Positions 1 through 6,338 of a stretch of 6,640 nucleotides of DNA are shown here, piece after piece. The position numbers and the translations under genes were made by a program. The DNA is from an uncultured Bacteroides sp. (GTDB lineage: Bacteria > Bacteroidota > Bacteroidia > Bacteroidales > Bacteroidaceae): contig NZ_CAJTSC010000088.1 of assembly GCF_910578895.1 (NCBI RefSeq), forward strand, positions 1-6,640. The letters run 5' to 3'. The notes below the pieces were generated by a model that saw only the letters and a list, made by a program, of their open reading frames with translations, did not search any database and was not told where the DNA came from. How positions within the stretch are numbered: position 1 is the stretch's first letter; each line of letters starts with the position of its first letter.

Positions 1-477
1 CAGTAACATATCATCTACCTTGTAATCCCGTTTAACCAGTTCCATGAGGTATTTAAGGCAATTGTCGTAACGTCTTACGGTGATGTCGGCATAGTCTGTC
101 CCGATTAGCTTCCGGCAGTTGTCATTATGTTCCTTGAATACATTATACAATGTCTTGAAAGTTTCGTCCTTTCCCTGATAGTGGTTCACTATGGCACGTG
201 CGGAGATAATCTTTCCCTCCAGTTCCAAGTCTTGGTAAATCTGATAGAATTTCACACGCAGGGCGTCAATGTAATGGTTAAGTTCTACGGAGTTTCGGTC
301 TTTGCCTGTCGATTTCTCTTTTTCCTGCGACCAAAGTGGGACTTTTATGCTCCGCTTTAGTTGAAGTTCCACGTATAGACGGTCATAAGTGACACGCACA
401 CGCACGGGTGCTTCCCCGTTTTTTAACAGTTTGCTACGCTTGATGAAGAACAACACGCTGAATCTTTTTCTTTCCAT
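1..477 (-). CDS. Tyrosine recombinase (integrase), N-terminal part, cut by the window edge
   Basis: The visible 159 codons start at ATG 477-475 and remain open to base 1, so the C-terminal catalytic domain with its Arg/His/Tyr residues is outside the window. The protein begins MERKRFSVLFFIKRSKLLKN. Residues about 6-95 resemble the arm-type DNA-binding domain of Bacteroidales integrases: a beta-rich start, then VRVRVTYDRLYVEL (residues 25-38) and VPLWSQEKEKSTGK (46-59). Residues from about 106 (TFKTLYNVFKEHND) resemble the SAM-like core-binding domain, including the YADITVRRYDNCLKYL stretch (129-144). An in-frame TAA at 490-492 lies four codons upstream, so this start is the only reasonable ATG. 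No Shine-Dalgarno site is present, as is usual in Bacteroides. Enzymes of this family integrate and excise conjugative transposons, genomic islands or phages. The position 252 bp beyond the 3' end of a tRNA gene suggests it belongs to an element that uses that locus. The type of element cannot be told from here. Confidence 0.88.
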   Translation of the reverse strand, partial: MERKRFSVLFFIKRSKLLKNGEAPVRVRVTYDRLYVELQLKRSIKVPLWSQEKEKSTGKDRNSVELNHYIDALRVKFYQIYQDLELEGKIISARAIVNHYQGKDETFKTLYNVFKEHNDNCRKLIGTDYADITVRRYDNCLKYLMELVKRDYKVDDMLL

Positions 478-498
478 ACGGCTCAATTTTTAATGATA

Positions 499-506
499 CA
501 AAGTTA
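499..506 (-). promoter_or_regulatory. Promoter -7 box of the integrase gene
   Basis: Read on the minus strand this is TAACTTTG, an exact match to the Bacteroides -7 consensus TAnnTTTG. It lies 21 bases before the integrase ATG, implying a short leader of about 15 bases. No clear TTTG -33 box is seen 19-21 bases further upstream, so the promoter may be weak or depend on an activator. Confidence 0.5.
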
Positions 507-562
507 GGAAATCGAACCGAGAACCCTGTAATGTAAAATAGTGCAACGTGCTGTAAAAGAAT

Positions 563-576
563 GAAGTAAATACTTC
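563..576. other. Near-palindrome upstream of the integrase gene
   Basis: GAAGTA and TACTTC are perfect inverted arms separated by AA. The site lies about 57 bp upstream of the integrase -7 box, between integrase and tRNA. It could be an operator or a recombinase or accessory-factor binding site. A chance origin is also possible, as six-base arms are short. Confidence 0.2.
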
Positions 577-663
577 GCAGTGGAACATTCCGGGCTTTTA
601 AAAACAGTCCCTTGAATAAGGACGTATGGTTTGCTTCAATCCCACTAATTTTGCCTATTCTTG

Positions 664-704
664 GAAAAGAAAAATCCCCGAACTTTTTTGAAATTCAGGG
701 ATTT
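664..704 (-). terminator. Intrinsic terminator of tRNA-Phe
   Basis: On the minus strand an 11-bp stem forms between 694-704 and 672-682 (AAATCCCTGAA with TTCGGGGATTT) around an 11-base loop, and is followed by TTCTTTTCC. The eighth pair is a U-G wobble in minus-strand RNA but a C-A mismatch in plus-strand RNA, which supports function on the minus strand. It sits 25 bases past the tRNA 3' end and would separate tRNA transcription from the integrase gene. Confidence 0.75.
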
Positions 705-728
705 ACATCGTTTTGCCTTCTTAAAAAG

Positions 729-751
729 TGGTGCCACCAGGAATCGAACCG
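729..751 (-). other. Candidate attachment site in the 3' end of tRNA-Phe
   Basis: Many tyrosine recombinases cross over in the T-loop or 3' end of a tRNA gene, leaving a direct repeat of that end at the far side of the element. The integrase gene begins 252 bp past this tRNA end, on the same strand. The second copy, needed to define the core, is not in the window, so the limits given here are only the T-loop to discriminator part of the tRNA. Confidence 0.3.
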
Positions 752-801
752 GGGACACAAGGATTTTCAGTCCTTTGCTCTACCAACTGAGCTATGGCAC
801 C
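729..801 (-). tRNA. tRNA-Phe (anticodon GAA)
   Basis: A complete 73-nt cloverleaf is visible. The acceptor arms GGTGCCA and TGGCACC pair over seven bases, with discriminator A at 729. The D stem is GCTC/GAGC. The anticodon stem AAGGA/TCCTT encloses CTGAAAA, placing anticodon GAA at 768-766. The T-loop is TTCGATT. The CCA tail is not encoded, because the bases after the discriminator are CTTTTT. The T stem (CCCGG with CCTGG) has a C-U mismatch at its middle pair, which is unusual and may mark replacement of the 3' end by an integrating element. A promoter lies just upstream and a terminator just downstream, so the gene appears to be a single-gene unit. It decodes UUU and UUC. Confidence 0.96.
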
Positions 802-821
802 ATGCTTTCTCTTTTCGGTTG

Positions 822-852
822 CAAAGGTAGTGAAAGTTTTGGACTATGCAAG
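822..852 (-). promoter_or_regulatory. Promoter of tRNA-Phe
   Basis: The minus strand carries TACCTTTG at 829-822, an exact match to the Bacteroides -7 box, and CTTG at 852-849, a three-of-four match to the -33 TTTG box. The spacer is 19 bp, as expected. Transcription would start about 13 bases before the mature tRNA 5' end at 801. The promoter lies between the thiL terminator and the tRNA. Confidence 0.75.
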
Positions 853-864
853 GGGTTAGAGAAT

Positions 865-907
865 AAAAAACGCTGAAAATTGGCTATATGGCTAATTTTC
901 AGCGTTT
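865..907 (-). terminator. Terminator after thiL, possibly bidirectional
   Basis: The arms 871-881 (CGCTGAAAATT) and 894-904 (AATTTTCAGCG) are a perfect 11-bp inverted repeat. On the minus strand the stem is followed by six uninterrupted T (870-865), suited to ending the sppA-lpxK-punA-thiL transcript about 147 bases after the thiL stop. On the plus strand the stem extends inward through G-U pairs and outward through AAA/TTT, followed by a broken T-run, so it may act in both directions. No plus-strand gene is present to use it. Confidence 0.75.
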
Positions 908-1053
908 ATATTTTAAGAAAAATGTAAAAAAGTCAATGTGAATTCGGCATTTACGGTTTCTTACTTGGCTTTTTCTACTTTTATTCCATTTCTTTTCGTT
1001 CCTTTTGGGGATTTTGATATACTTCCCCTTCTCTTTAGCTTGAGAATTACTGC

Positions 1054-2112
1054 CTATTCTGCGCCTTTAGGTTTGTCAGATTTTTCTCTGAGTATATTCC
1101 AACCTTGTGCTTTCAGTTCAAATTCCTGTCCGTCACGGCTGATAAGGGCACAACCTAACTCAGGCTTGGTGATGTGACCTATCAGTTTGATACCTTCCAT
1201 GCCGGATACCTTTTCGTGGTCAGCAATGGGGACGGTGAACAGAAGTTCGTAGTCTTCTCCTCCATTAAGGGCACAAGTAGTCAAATTCATATTGAATTCC
1301 TCTGCCATGACAGCTGTCTGATAGTCGATAGGGATATGCTCCTCATAAATGCGGCAGCCAACTTTGCTTTGCGTACAGATATGCAGCAATTCGGAGGAGA
1401 GACCATCGGAAACATCCATCATGGAAGTCGGTTGGATACCTTCTTTGGCTAATTTTTGAATAATATCAAGACGAGCTTCTGGTTTCAATTGCCGTTCCAG
1501 CAGATACTCTTTACCGGCAAAGTCGGGTTGCAGGTCTTTGTCACCGCCTTTAAGGACGCTTTTTTCACGTTCCAGCAATTGCAATCCCATATAGGCGGCG
1601 CCTAAGTCACCTGACACACAAATCAAGTCAGTCTCTTTGGCTCCGTTGCGATAAACGACTTTTCCTTTCTCACTTTCGCCGATACAAGTGATGCTGATGG
1701 TGAGTCCTGTATAGGAAGAAGAGGTGTCACCGCCTACAATATCCACTTCATATTCCTCGCAAGCAAGGCGAATACCTGCATATAGTTCTTCCATATCTTC
1801 TACGCTAAAACGTTTGGACAGACCCAGTGAAATAGTGATTTGCCGAGGCATACCATTCATGGCATATATGTCGGAAAAGTTTACTATGGCAGATTTGTAT
1901 CCTAAATGCTTCAAAGGTACATACGTCAGATCGAAATGCACGCCTTCCAATAGCAAATCGGTTGTCACCAATATCTCCTTGTCCGTAGGGTAGGAGAGGA
2001 CGGCAGCATCATCACCAATGCCATACTGGCTTGATTTGTTCTTTAACTCGATACCTTCGGTAAGATGACGAATGAGGCCGAACTCACCAAGAGTTGCTAT
2101 TTCTGTTTTCAT
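1054..2112 (-). CDS. thiL: Thiamine-monophosphate kinase
   Basis: ThiL uses ATP to phosphorylate thiamine monophosphate to thiamine diphosphate, the active cofactor, in the cytoplasm. The 352-residue protein has the family's motifs in order: GIGDDAAV (31-38), TTDLLLEGVHFD (50-61), NFSDIYAMNGMP (78-89), VGGDTSSS (126-133), VSGDLGAA (166-173), DVSDGLSSELL (233-243) and GGEDYELLF (284-292). The acidic residues of the GDD, TTD, NFSD, GGDT and DVSDG motifs are those that bind Mg and the phosphates in the PurM/ThiL/HypE superfamily. The length is slightly above the approximately 325 residues of the E. coli enzyme. The start ATG lies 9 bp after the punA stop, so translation probably follows punA on the same transcript. 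It is the last gene of the unit, and a terminator follows. The other superfamily members (PurM, SelD, HypE) fit these motifs less well. Confidence 0.96.
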   Translation of the reverse strand: MKTEIATLGEFGLIRHLTEGIELKNKSSQYGIGDDAAVLSYPTDKEILVTTDLLLEGVHFDLTYVPLKHLGYKSAIVNFSDIYAMNGMPRQITISLGLSKRFSVEDMEELYAGIRLACEEYEVDIVGGDTSSSYTGLTISITCIGESEKGKVVYRNGAKETDLICVSGDLGAAYMGLQLLEREKSVLKGGDKDLQPDFAGKEYLLERQLKPEARLDIIQKLAKEGIQPTSMMDVSDGLSSELLHICTQSKVGCRIYEEHIPIDYQTAVMAEEFNMNLTTCALNGGEDYELLFTVPIADHEKVSGMEGIKLIGHITKPELGCALISRDGQEFELKAQGWNILREKSDKPKGAE

Positions 2113-2121
2113 AATCGTTTT

Positions 2122-2937
2122 TTACACTTTATTAATCAGCTCCCTCATAATCTCCGTCATTTTCGGCTGTGCGGCGTCCGCTGCTTTCTGTACCTCTTCG
2201 TGAGACACTTCTACGATTTTACCCTCTACGCCCAAGTCAGTGATGACCGATACGCCAAATACCTTGATACCGCAATGATTGGCTACGATTACTTCGGGAA
2301 CGGTAGACATGCCTACCGCATCCGCCCCCAGAATACGGAACATTTTATATTCTGCTGGAGTTTCAAATGTAGGTCCTTGCGTACCGATGTACACACCATG
2401 CTGTATCTTGATACCCTTTTCTGCAGCAATTGCGTCTGCTTTGCATATAAGTTCCTTATCGTATGCTTCGCTCATATCCGGAAAACGAGGACCGTATGGG
2501 ATGTTCTTGCCATGCAGCGGATGTTCGGGGAAAAAGTTGATGTGGTCAGTGATAATCATCAGGTCGCCGATTTCAAAGTTCGGGTTTGTACCGCCGCTGG
2601 CGTTGGATACGAATAAGGTCTTGATGCCAAGTTCGCGCATTACACGTATCGGAAATGTCACTTCCTTCATGGAGTATCCTTCATAGAAGTGGAAACGTCC
2701 CTGCATGGCAAGAATGTCTTTATTGCCCAGCTTGCCGAAAATCAGTTTGCCGCTGTGTCCCTCTACTGTGGAAACAGGGAAGTTGGGAATGTCCTCATAC
2801 TTTATTTCATACTTCTCGGTAATCTCGCTTGCAAGACTGCCAAGTCCGGTACCGAGGATGATTGCTGTCTCAGGATATGTGTGCATTTTATCTTTCAGAT
2901 AAGTTGCGGTTTCTTGAATACGTCCTAACATAGTCAA
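2122..2937 (-). CDS. punA: Purine nucleoside phosphorylase, trimeric (PNP/MTAP) family
   Basis: The enzyme cleaves purine nucleosides with phosphate to free base and (deoxy)ribose 1-phosphate in purine salvage, in the cytoplasm. The 271 residues match the low-molecular-mass trimeric class. Visible motifs are GTGLGS (29-34, phosphate loop), GHSG (60-63), MQGRFHFYEGY (78-88, with R81 and H83), SNASGG (111-116), GPTFETPAEY (188-197, with E192 at the purine-binding Glu) and GMSTVPE (209-215). The position matching Asn243 of human PNP is Asp here (D234 in VITDLG), which may widen base preference towards 6-aminopurines. This is inferred from alignment by eye. The start at 2937 overlaps the end of lpxK by 50 bp. 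A later Met (codon 18) would remove the overlap but lose the N-terminal helix (IQETATYLKDK) that aligns with other PNPs. Met3 at 2931 is also possible. A 9-bp gap leads to thiL. Confidence 0.95.
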   Translation of the reverse strand: MTMLGRIQETATYLKDKMHTYPETAIILGTGLGSLASEITEKYEIKYEDIPNFPVSTVEGHSGKLIFGKLGNKDILAMQGRFHFYEGYSMKEVTFPIRVMRELGIKTLFVSNASGGTNPNFEIGDLMIITDHINFFPEHPLHGKNIPYGPRFPDMSEAYDKELICKADAIAAEKGIKIQHGVYIGTQGPTFETPAEYKMFRILGADAVGMSTVPEVIVANHCGIKVFGVSVITDLGVEGKIVEVSHEEVQKAADAAQPKMTEIMRELINKV

Positions 2938-3991
2938 TAATGTTTTGGTTAAATAAATATTGTTGATTTTGTAAAAACTCTATTTCGATAGGGAGTACAT
3001 AGATGTACGGTTTTAGTGCATCGCTCAGTGCTGGATGAACTTTCAGTCGGGCAGCATCCTTTTCTGTTGTGATAATCAATCTCTTACTCCCTTTCAATTG
3101 TGCAAACTGTTCCTCGATGAGTTTTAAGTCTTTCTTGTCGAAATTATGATGGTCACCGAATTCCAGCAGATTGACGTTGGGAGTGTATGACTTCACTTTT
3201 TCTACCAATGGGGCCGGTGAGGCTATGCCTGTAACGAGCAATACTTGTTCGTCTCTTGTGCAGAAAACTCTTTCTTTCGTTTTCTTGGAAAACAGCGGCA
3301 TCAGTGAACCATAGCGAAATCTGGAGAAGTACAACTGCTGATACGGATACAAATTCAGACGCTTGGTGATGATATTGAAATCTATCGGCTTGATGTCATC
3401 CGGACATTTTGTCACAACTACTATCTGAGCACGGTTTTTCTCCTCAGCAGGTTCGCGAAGCCTTCCTGCAGGTAACAGGGCATCATCGCACAACAGTCGG
3501 TGATAATCTGTTAACAGGATATTCATTCCTGCCTTTACGTGGCGATGCTGAAAGGCGTCATCCAATAGTACGGCATCCACGGCAGGAGTTTCCAACTTCA
3601 GCAACTGTTCGATGCCATGGCAACGGTTTTCGTCCACAGCTACCTGTATATCGGGAAATTTACTCTTTATCTGATACGGTTCGTCACCAATATGCTGCAC
3701 GCTACTTTCAACGCTTGCCAACACATACCCCTTGCTCTTACGTTTGTAGCCGCGGCTTAGCGTTGCCACGTTTATGCCTTCATGTTGTAGTAATCTTATC
3801 AGATATTCCGTATGTGGTGTCTTGCCTGTTCCACCTACGGCAATGTTGCCTACGCATATCACAGGAACGTTAAAACTCTTTGACCGGAGCCAGCCCCAGT
3901 CAAAGAATTTGTTTCGCAAGCATACTCCTGCCCCGTAGAGCCAGGACAGAGGGTATAACCAATAATGTATTTTTACGGATACATCTTTCAT
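2888..3991 (-). CDS. lpxK: Tetraacyldisaccharide 4'-kinase
   Basis: LpxK adds the 4'-phosphate to the tetraacyl disaccharide 1-phosphate, producing lipid IVA in lipid A synthesis on the cytoplasmic face of the inner membrane. The 367-residue protein starts with a hydrophobic, aromatic segment (about 8-24) that fits membrane association. It then shows the P-loop VGNIAVGGTGKTP (47-59), SRGYKRKSKG (79-88), GDEP (102-105), the Mg-binding DDAFQHR (144-150), LLPAGRLREP (172-181), GDHHNF (279-284) and TTEKDAARL (308-316). These cover the expected kinase core, with D103, D144/D145 and H281 or H282 as probable counterparts of the catalytic residues known from Aquifex LpxK. The gene begins 6 bp after the sppA stop and its last 16 codons overlap punA in another frame. 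Placement beside sppA makes an envelope-related pair. No truncation is seen. Confidence 0.96.
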   Translation of the reverse strand: MKDVSVKIHYWLYPLSWLYGAGVCLRNKFFDWGWLRSKSFNVPVICVGNIAVGGTGKTPHTEYLIRLLQHEGINVATLSRGYKRKSKGYVLASVESSVQHIGDEPYQIKSKFPDIQVAVDENRCHGIEQLLKLETPAVDAVLLDDAFQHRHVKAGMNILLTDYHRLLCDDALLPAGRLREPAEEKNRAQIVVVTKCPDDIKPIDFNIITKRLNLYPYQQLYFSRFRYGSLMPLFSKKTKERVFCTRDEQVLLVTGIASPAPLVEKVKSYTPNVNLLEFGDHHNFDKKDLKLIEEQFAQLKGSKRLIITTEKDAARLKVHPALSDALKPYIYVLPIEIEFLQNQQYLFNQNIIDYVRTYSRNRNLSER

Positions 3992-3997
3992 TTAAAA

Positions 3998-5764
3998 TTA
4001 TTGTATATTCAGTTCAAACGGAATACGGGCCTGTATGCGGTCTATCTTGTCGAAGTTCTCGATGATGCTGAACTGCCGGTAGATGTCACTCATCTTGCCG
4101 TTCAACATCCGGCTTTTGATGTAATTTCCTGGATGGGTATTCATCAAATTCTCGAAGAGACTCTCTTTCTTCGGATAATTCATTATTGTATAGGCATCTA
4201 CACCTGTTTTGGCAATGGCAATTTCCAAAGCTTTGTCCAGTCCGCCCAACTCGTCTACCAATCCTAACTCTTTGGCGGTACTACCTGTCCAAACGCGACC
4301 TTGCGCCATTTTGTCCAATTCTTCCATACTGATGCCGCGCCCATCAGAACAGCGAGTCAAGAAGAGTTTGTAACCGTTATTAACGTACATCTGCATCAAG
4401 CCCTTTTCGCTCTCATTCATCGGGCGGGTTAGGCTGCCGAAATCAGCGTGTGGATTGGTTTTTACTACATCGAAATTCAGACCCAGTTTGTCTGTCAGCT
4501 CTTTGGCATTGGGTATCATGCCGAAGATGCCGATGGAGCCTGTCAGAGTGGTAGGTTCGGCAACGATGGTATCGGCATTGCAAGAGATATAGTAACCGCC
4601 CGATGCGGCATAGTCGCCCATGGATACAATGACCGGTTTTTCCTTTTTCAGTTGGCTTACAGCATGCCATATCTGTTCTGAACCATATGCGCTGCCGCCC
4701 GGAGAGTTCACACGTAATACTACAGCCTTTATATTTTCATCATCCTTTAGTTTCCGCAGGTCTTTAATCACCTTTTCGGAGTTGATACCTTCGCCGGTAG
4801 TGGCAGACGCGCTGCCGTCAATTTCGCCGTATGCATAATATACAGCTATTACATTTCCGCTCTTGTCTCTGGGCACGTTCTTCTTTACGTTTACCATATC
4901 TTGAATACCCAATATCGGCATATTGTCGTCTTTATCAATACCTATTAGATTTTTCAGATAATCGCGCACATCGTTCTTATATATTAGTGTGTCCACCAAT
5001 CCGTTCTTCACACTTTCTGTTGCCGGATAGAACATCAACATACGATCGGCTTCCTTGTTTAAAGCTTCTACAGACAGATTGCGCGATTGAGCAACGGCAT
5101 CCGTAATCTCTCCCCAAATGGAAGACAGGTATACATTCACCTGCTCACGGTTGGCAGGACTCATTTCAGTAGAGATAAACGGCTCCACTGCGGATTTGTA
5201 TGTGCCTACTTTGAACACTTGCATCTCTACACCGATTTTTTCCAGTAAATCTTTGAAGAATATCGGAGTAGATGCCAGTCCTCGCCACTCAAGCATTCCG
5301 TGCGGGTTCAGCAGCACCTTATCTGCTACACTGGACAAGTAGTAAAGTCCCTGCGTGTAAGTATCGCTATAGGCTACAATGAACTTACCGGATTTTTTGA
5401 AGTCTTTCAAGGCATCGCGAATTTCTTCTAACGAAGCAAAACCTGCACCTAATGAGGAGGCATGAATATAAATACCTTTGATATTTTCATTCTCTTCTGC
5501 CTTTTTGATGGAAGAAAGGATATCGTCCAATCCGTAAGTCTTATAGTCATCTTTTATAAGGAGTTCCAGCGGATTCTCTTGGCTACGTTCGGTCAATGTG
5601 CCGTTCAGGTCTAACATCATAATGGAGTTTTTGCGCACTTGTGTTTCCGATTCTGATGATGAAACCATGCTGAAAACTACGAGAATGCTGATGAAAAGCA
5701 AAACAACACTCGACAGGATAATACCCGTTATGGTGGCGAGCGTAAATTTAAAAAAATCTTTCAT
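3998..5764 (-). CDS. sppA: Signal peptide peptidase SppA, 67K (long) type
   Basis: SppA is a membrane-anchored serine protease (family S49) that degrades signal peptides left after secretion, acting on the periplasmic side of the inner membrane. The 588 residues match the long two-domain form. One N-terminal transmembrane segment spans about residues 8-34. The N-terminal S49 repeat carries GTYKSAVEPF (187-196), where K190 is the general base. The C-terminal repeat carries RVNSPGGSAYGSEQ (351-364), then MGDYAASGGYY (382-392), where S388 is the nucleophile, and LTGSIGIFG (407-415). The Lys-Ser spacing of 198 residues is close to that in E. coli (K209, S409), so the dyad is intact. The ATG at 5764 directly precedes the charged-then-hydrophobic start MKDFFKFTLATITGIILSSV, supporting this start. 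No Shine-Dalgarno site is present, and the region before it is A-rich. It is the first gene of the probable operon with lpxK, punA and thiL. Confidence 0.96.
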   Translation of the reverse strand: MKDFFKFTLATITGIILSSVVLLFISILVVFSMVSSSESETQVRKNSIMMLDLNGTLTERSQENPLELLIKDDYKTYGLDDILSSIKKAEENENIKGIYIHASSLGAGFASLEEIRDALKDFKKSGKFIVAYSDTYTQGLYYLSSVADKVLLNPHGMLEWRGLASTPIFFKDLLEKIGVEMQVFKVGTYKSAVEPFISTEMSPANREQVNVYLSSIWGEITDAVAQSRNLSVEALNKEADRMLMFYPATESVKNGLVDTLIYKNDVRDYLKNLIGIDKDDNMPILGIQDMVNVKKNVPRDKSGNVIAVYYAYGEIDGSASATTGEGINSEKVIKDLRKLKDDENIKAVVLRVNSPGGSAYGSEQIWHAVSQLKKEKPVIVSMGDYAASGGYYISCNADTIVAEPTTLTGSIGIFGMIPNAKELTDKLGLNFDVVKTNPHADFGSLTRPMNESEKGLMQMYVNNGYKLFLTRCSDGRGISMEELDKMAQGRVWTGSTAKELGLVDELGGLDKALEIAIAKTGVDAYTIMNYPKKESLFENLMNTHPGNYIKSRMLNGKMSDIYRQFSIIENFDKIDRIQARIPFELNIQ

Positions 5765-5802
5765 TGTCTTATTGTTTTTGGTATGCTAACTTTTCAAGCT
5801 AA

Positions 5803-5810
5803 CAAAGATA
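5803..5810 (-). promoter_or_regulatory. Promoter -7 box of the sppA-lpxK-punA-thiL unit
   Basis: The minus strand reads TATCTTTG, an exact match to the Bacteroides -7 consensus, 38 bases before the sppA ATG. It would give a leader of roughly 30 bases. No TTTG -33 box is seen at the normal distance. It is the only such box found upstream of sppA, so it is the likely start of the four-gene transcript. Confidence 0.6.
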
Positions 5811-5910
5811 AATAATTAGGTTGATATTTTTCCTATCTGTCGCATGAATTTTCTCTTTGTCACACGAGCGTTTCTTTTATGTTTCCGGTATAGCAAAAGA
5901 ATTTCTACTT

Positions 5911-5980
5911 ATTGTTCTTTCTTTTTCCCTTTTTATCCCCCTTCTTTTCTGTATTCTTGTTGTTCTTCTTTTTTTTCTTC
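5911..5980. other. Polypyrimidine tract
   Basis: By direct count 63 of 70 bases are C or T on the plus strand, including runs such as TTTTTTTTCTTC near the end. It lies about 100-170 bp upstream of the sppA -7 box. Its role is unknown. The minus strand is correspondingly purine-rich. Confidence 0.7.
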
Positions 5981-6264
5981 TGTATGATGAATTGCCTTTA
6001 ATTAATAGTGTATTATAAGTTTTTTAATCCGTCTCGCGTCACAGCATCGTTCTGACTATCCACTTTTTTCCTTCCTTTTCTCCGGGGCTTTTTCATTTAC
6101 AGTAGTCGTTAAAGGAAGTTGGAAGGAGTGATCTCCCTTCGGGACAGGAGTTAAAAGCCGATAGCTATGCCGGGGAACACGACTGGAGAGACCGCGTAAA
6201 CAGACAGGCGGAAGCAGACCAACGGAAACGGAGCGGTGAAGAACAAACGGATAAGAACAGGTTG

Positions 6265-6291
6265 AATAAATATCTCTGCAAGATATTTATT
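6265..6291. other. Perfect 11-bp inverted repeat (hairpin)
   Basis: AATAAATATCT (6265-6275) and AGATATTTATT (6281-6291) are exact reverse complements around the five-base loop CTGCA. The stem is very AT-rich and no T-run follows on either strand, so it is not a typical terminator. It directly follows the purine-rich stretch and precedes the 22-bp repeat array, and could be the 3' stem of a structured RNA or a protein-binding site. Confidence 0.65.
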
Positions 6292-6338
6292 GTCAGTGGT
6301 ATACGAGTGCCACATAATCTCTGTGTGGTGGAACTTTA

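Noticed and set aside
612..876. Two overlapping 71-72 codon frames on the plus strand
   Set aside because: Both run through the tRNA-Phe gene and its terminator on the opposite strand, so they cannot be protein genes of any likelihood.
1007..1028. Hairpin GGGGA/TCCCC as the thiL terminator
   Set aside because: The stem is only 5 bp with a 12-base loop, and no T-run follows on the minus strand. The hairpin at 865-907 is far stronger.
2065..2616. 183-codon open frame on the plus strand
   Set aside because: It lies antisense to punA and the start of thiL, both of which have full family motifs. Its product is Cys/Phe/His-rich with no recognisable domain.
2884..2886. Met18 as the true start of PunA, avoiding the overlap with lpxK
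   Set aside because: It would remove the N-terminal helix (IQETATYLKDK) that lines up with the start of other trimeric PNPs, so the upstream start is preferred.
3409..3873. 154-codon open frame on the plus strand
   Set aside because: It is antisense to the conserved LpxK core and its product looks like random translation.
6265..6291. Hairpin as an intrinsic terminator
   Set aside because: The stem is almost wholly A/T and no T-run follows on either strand.
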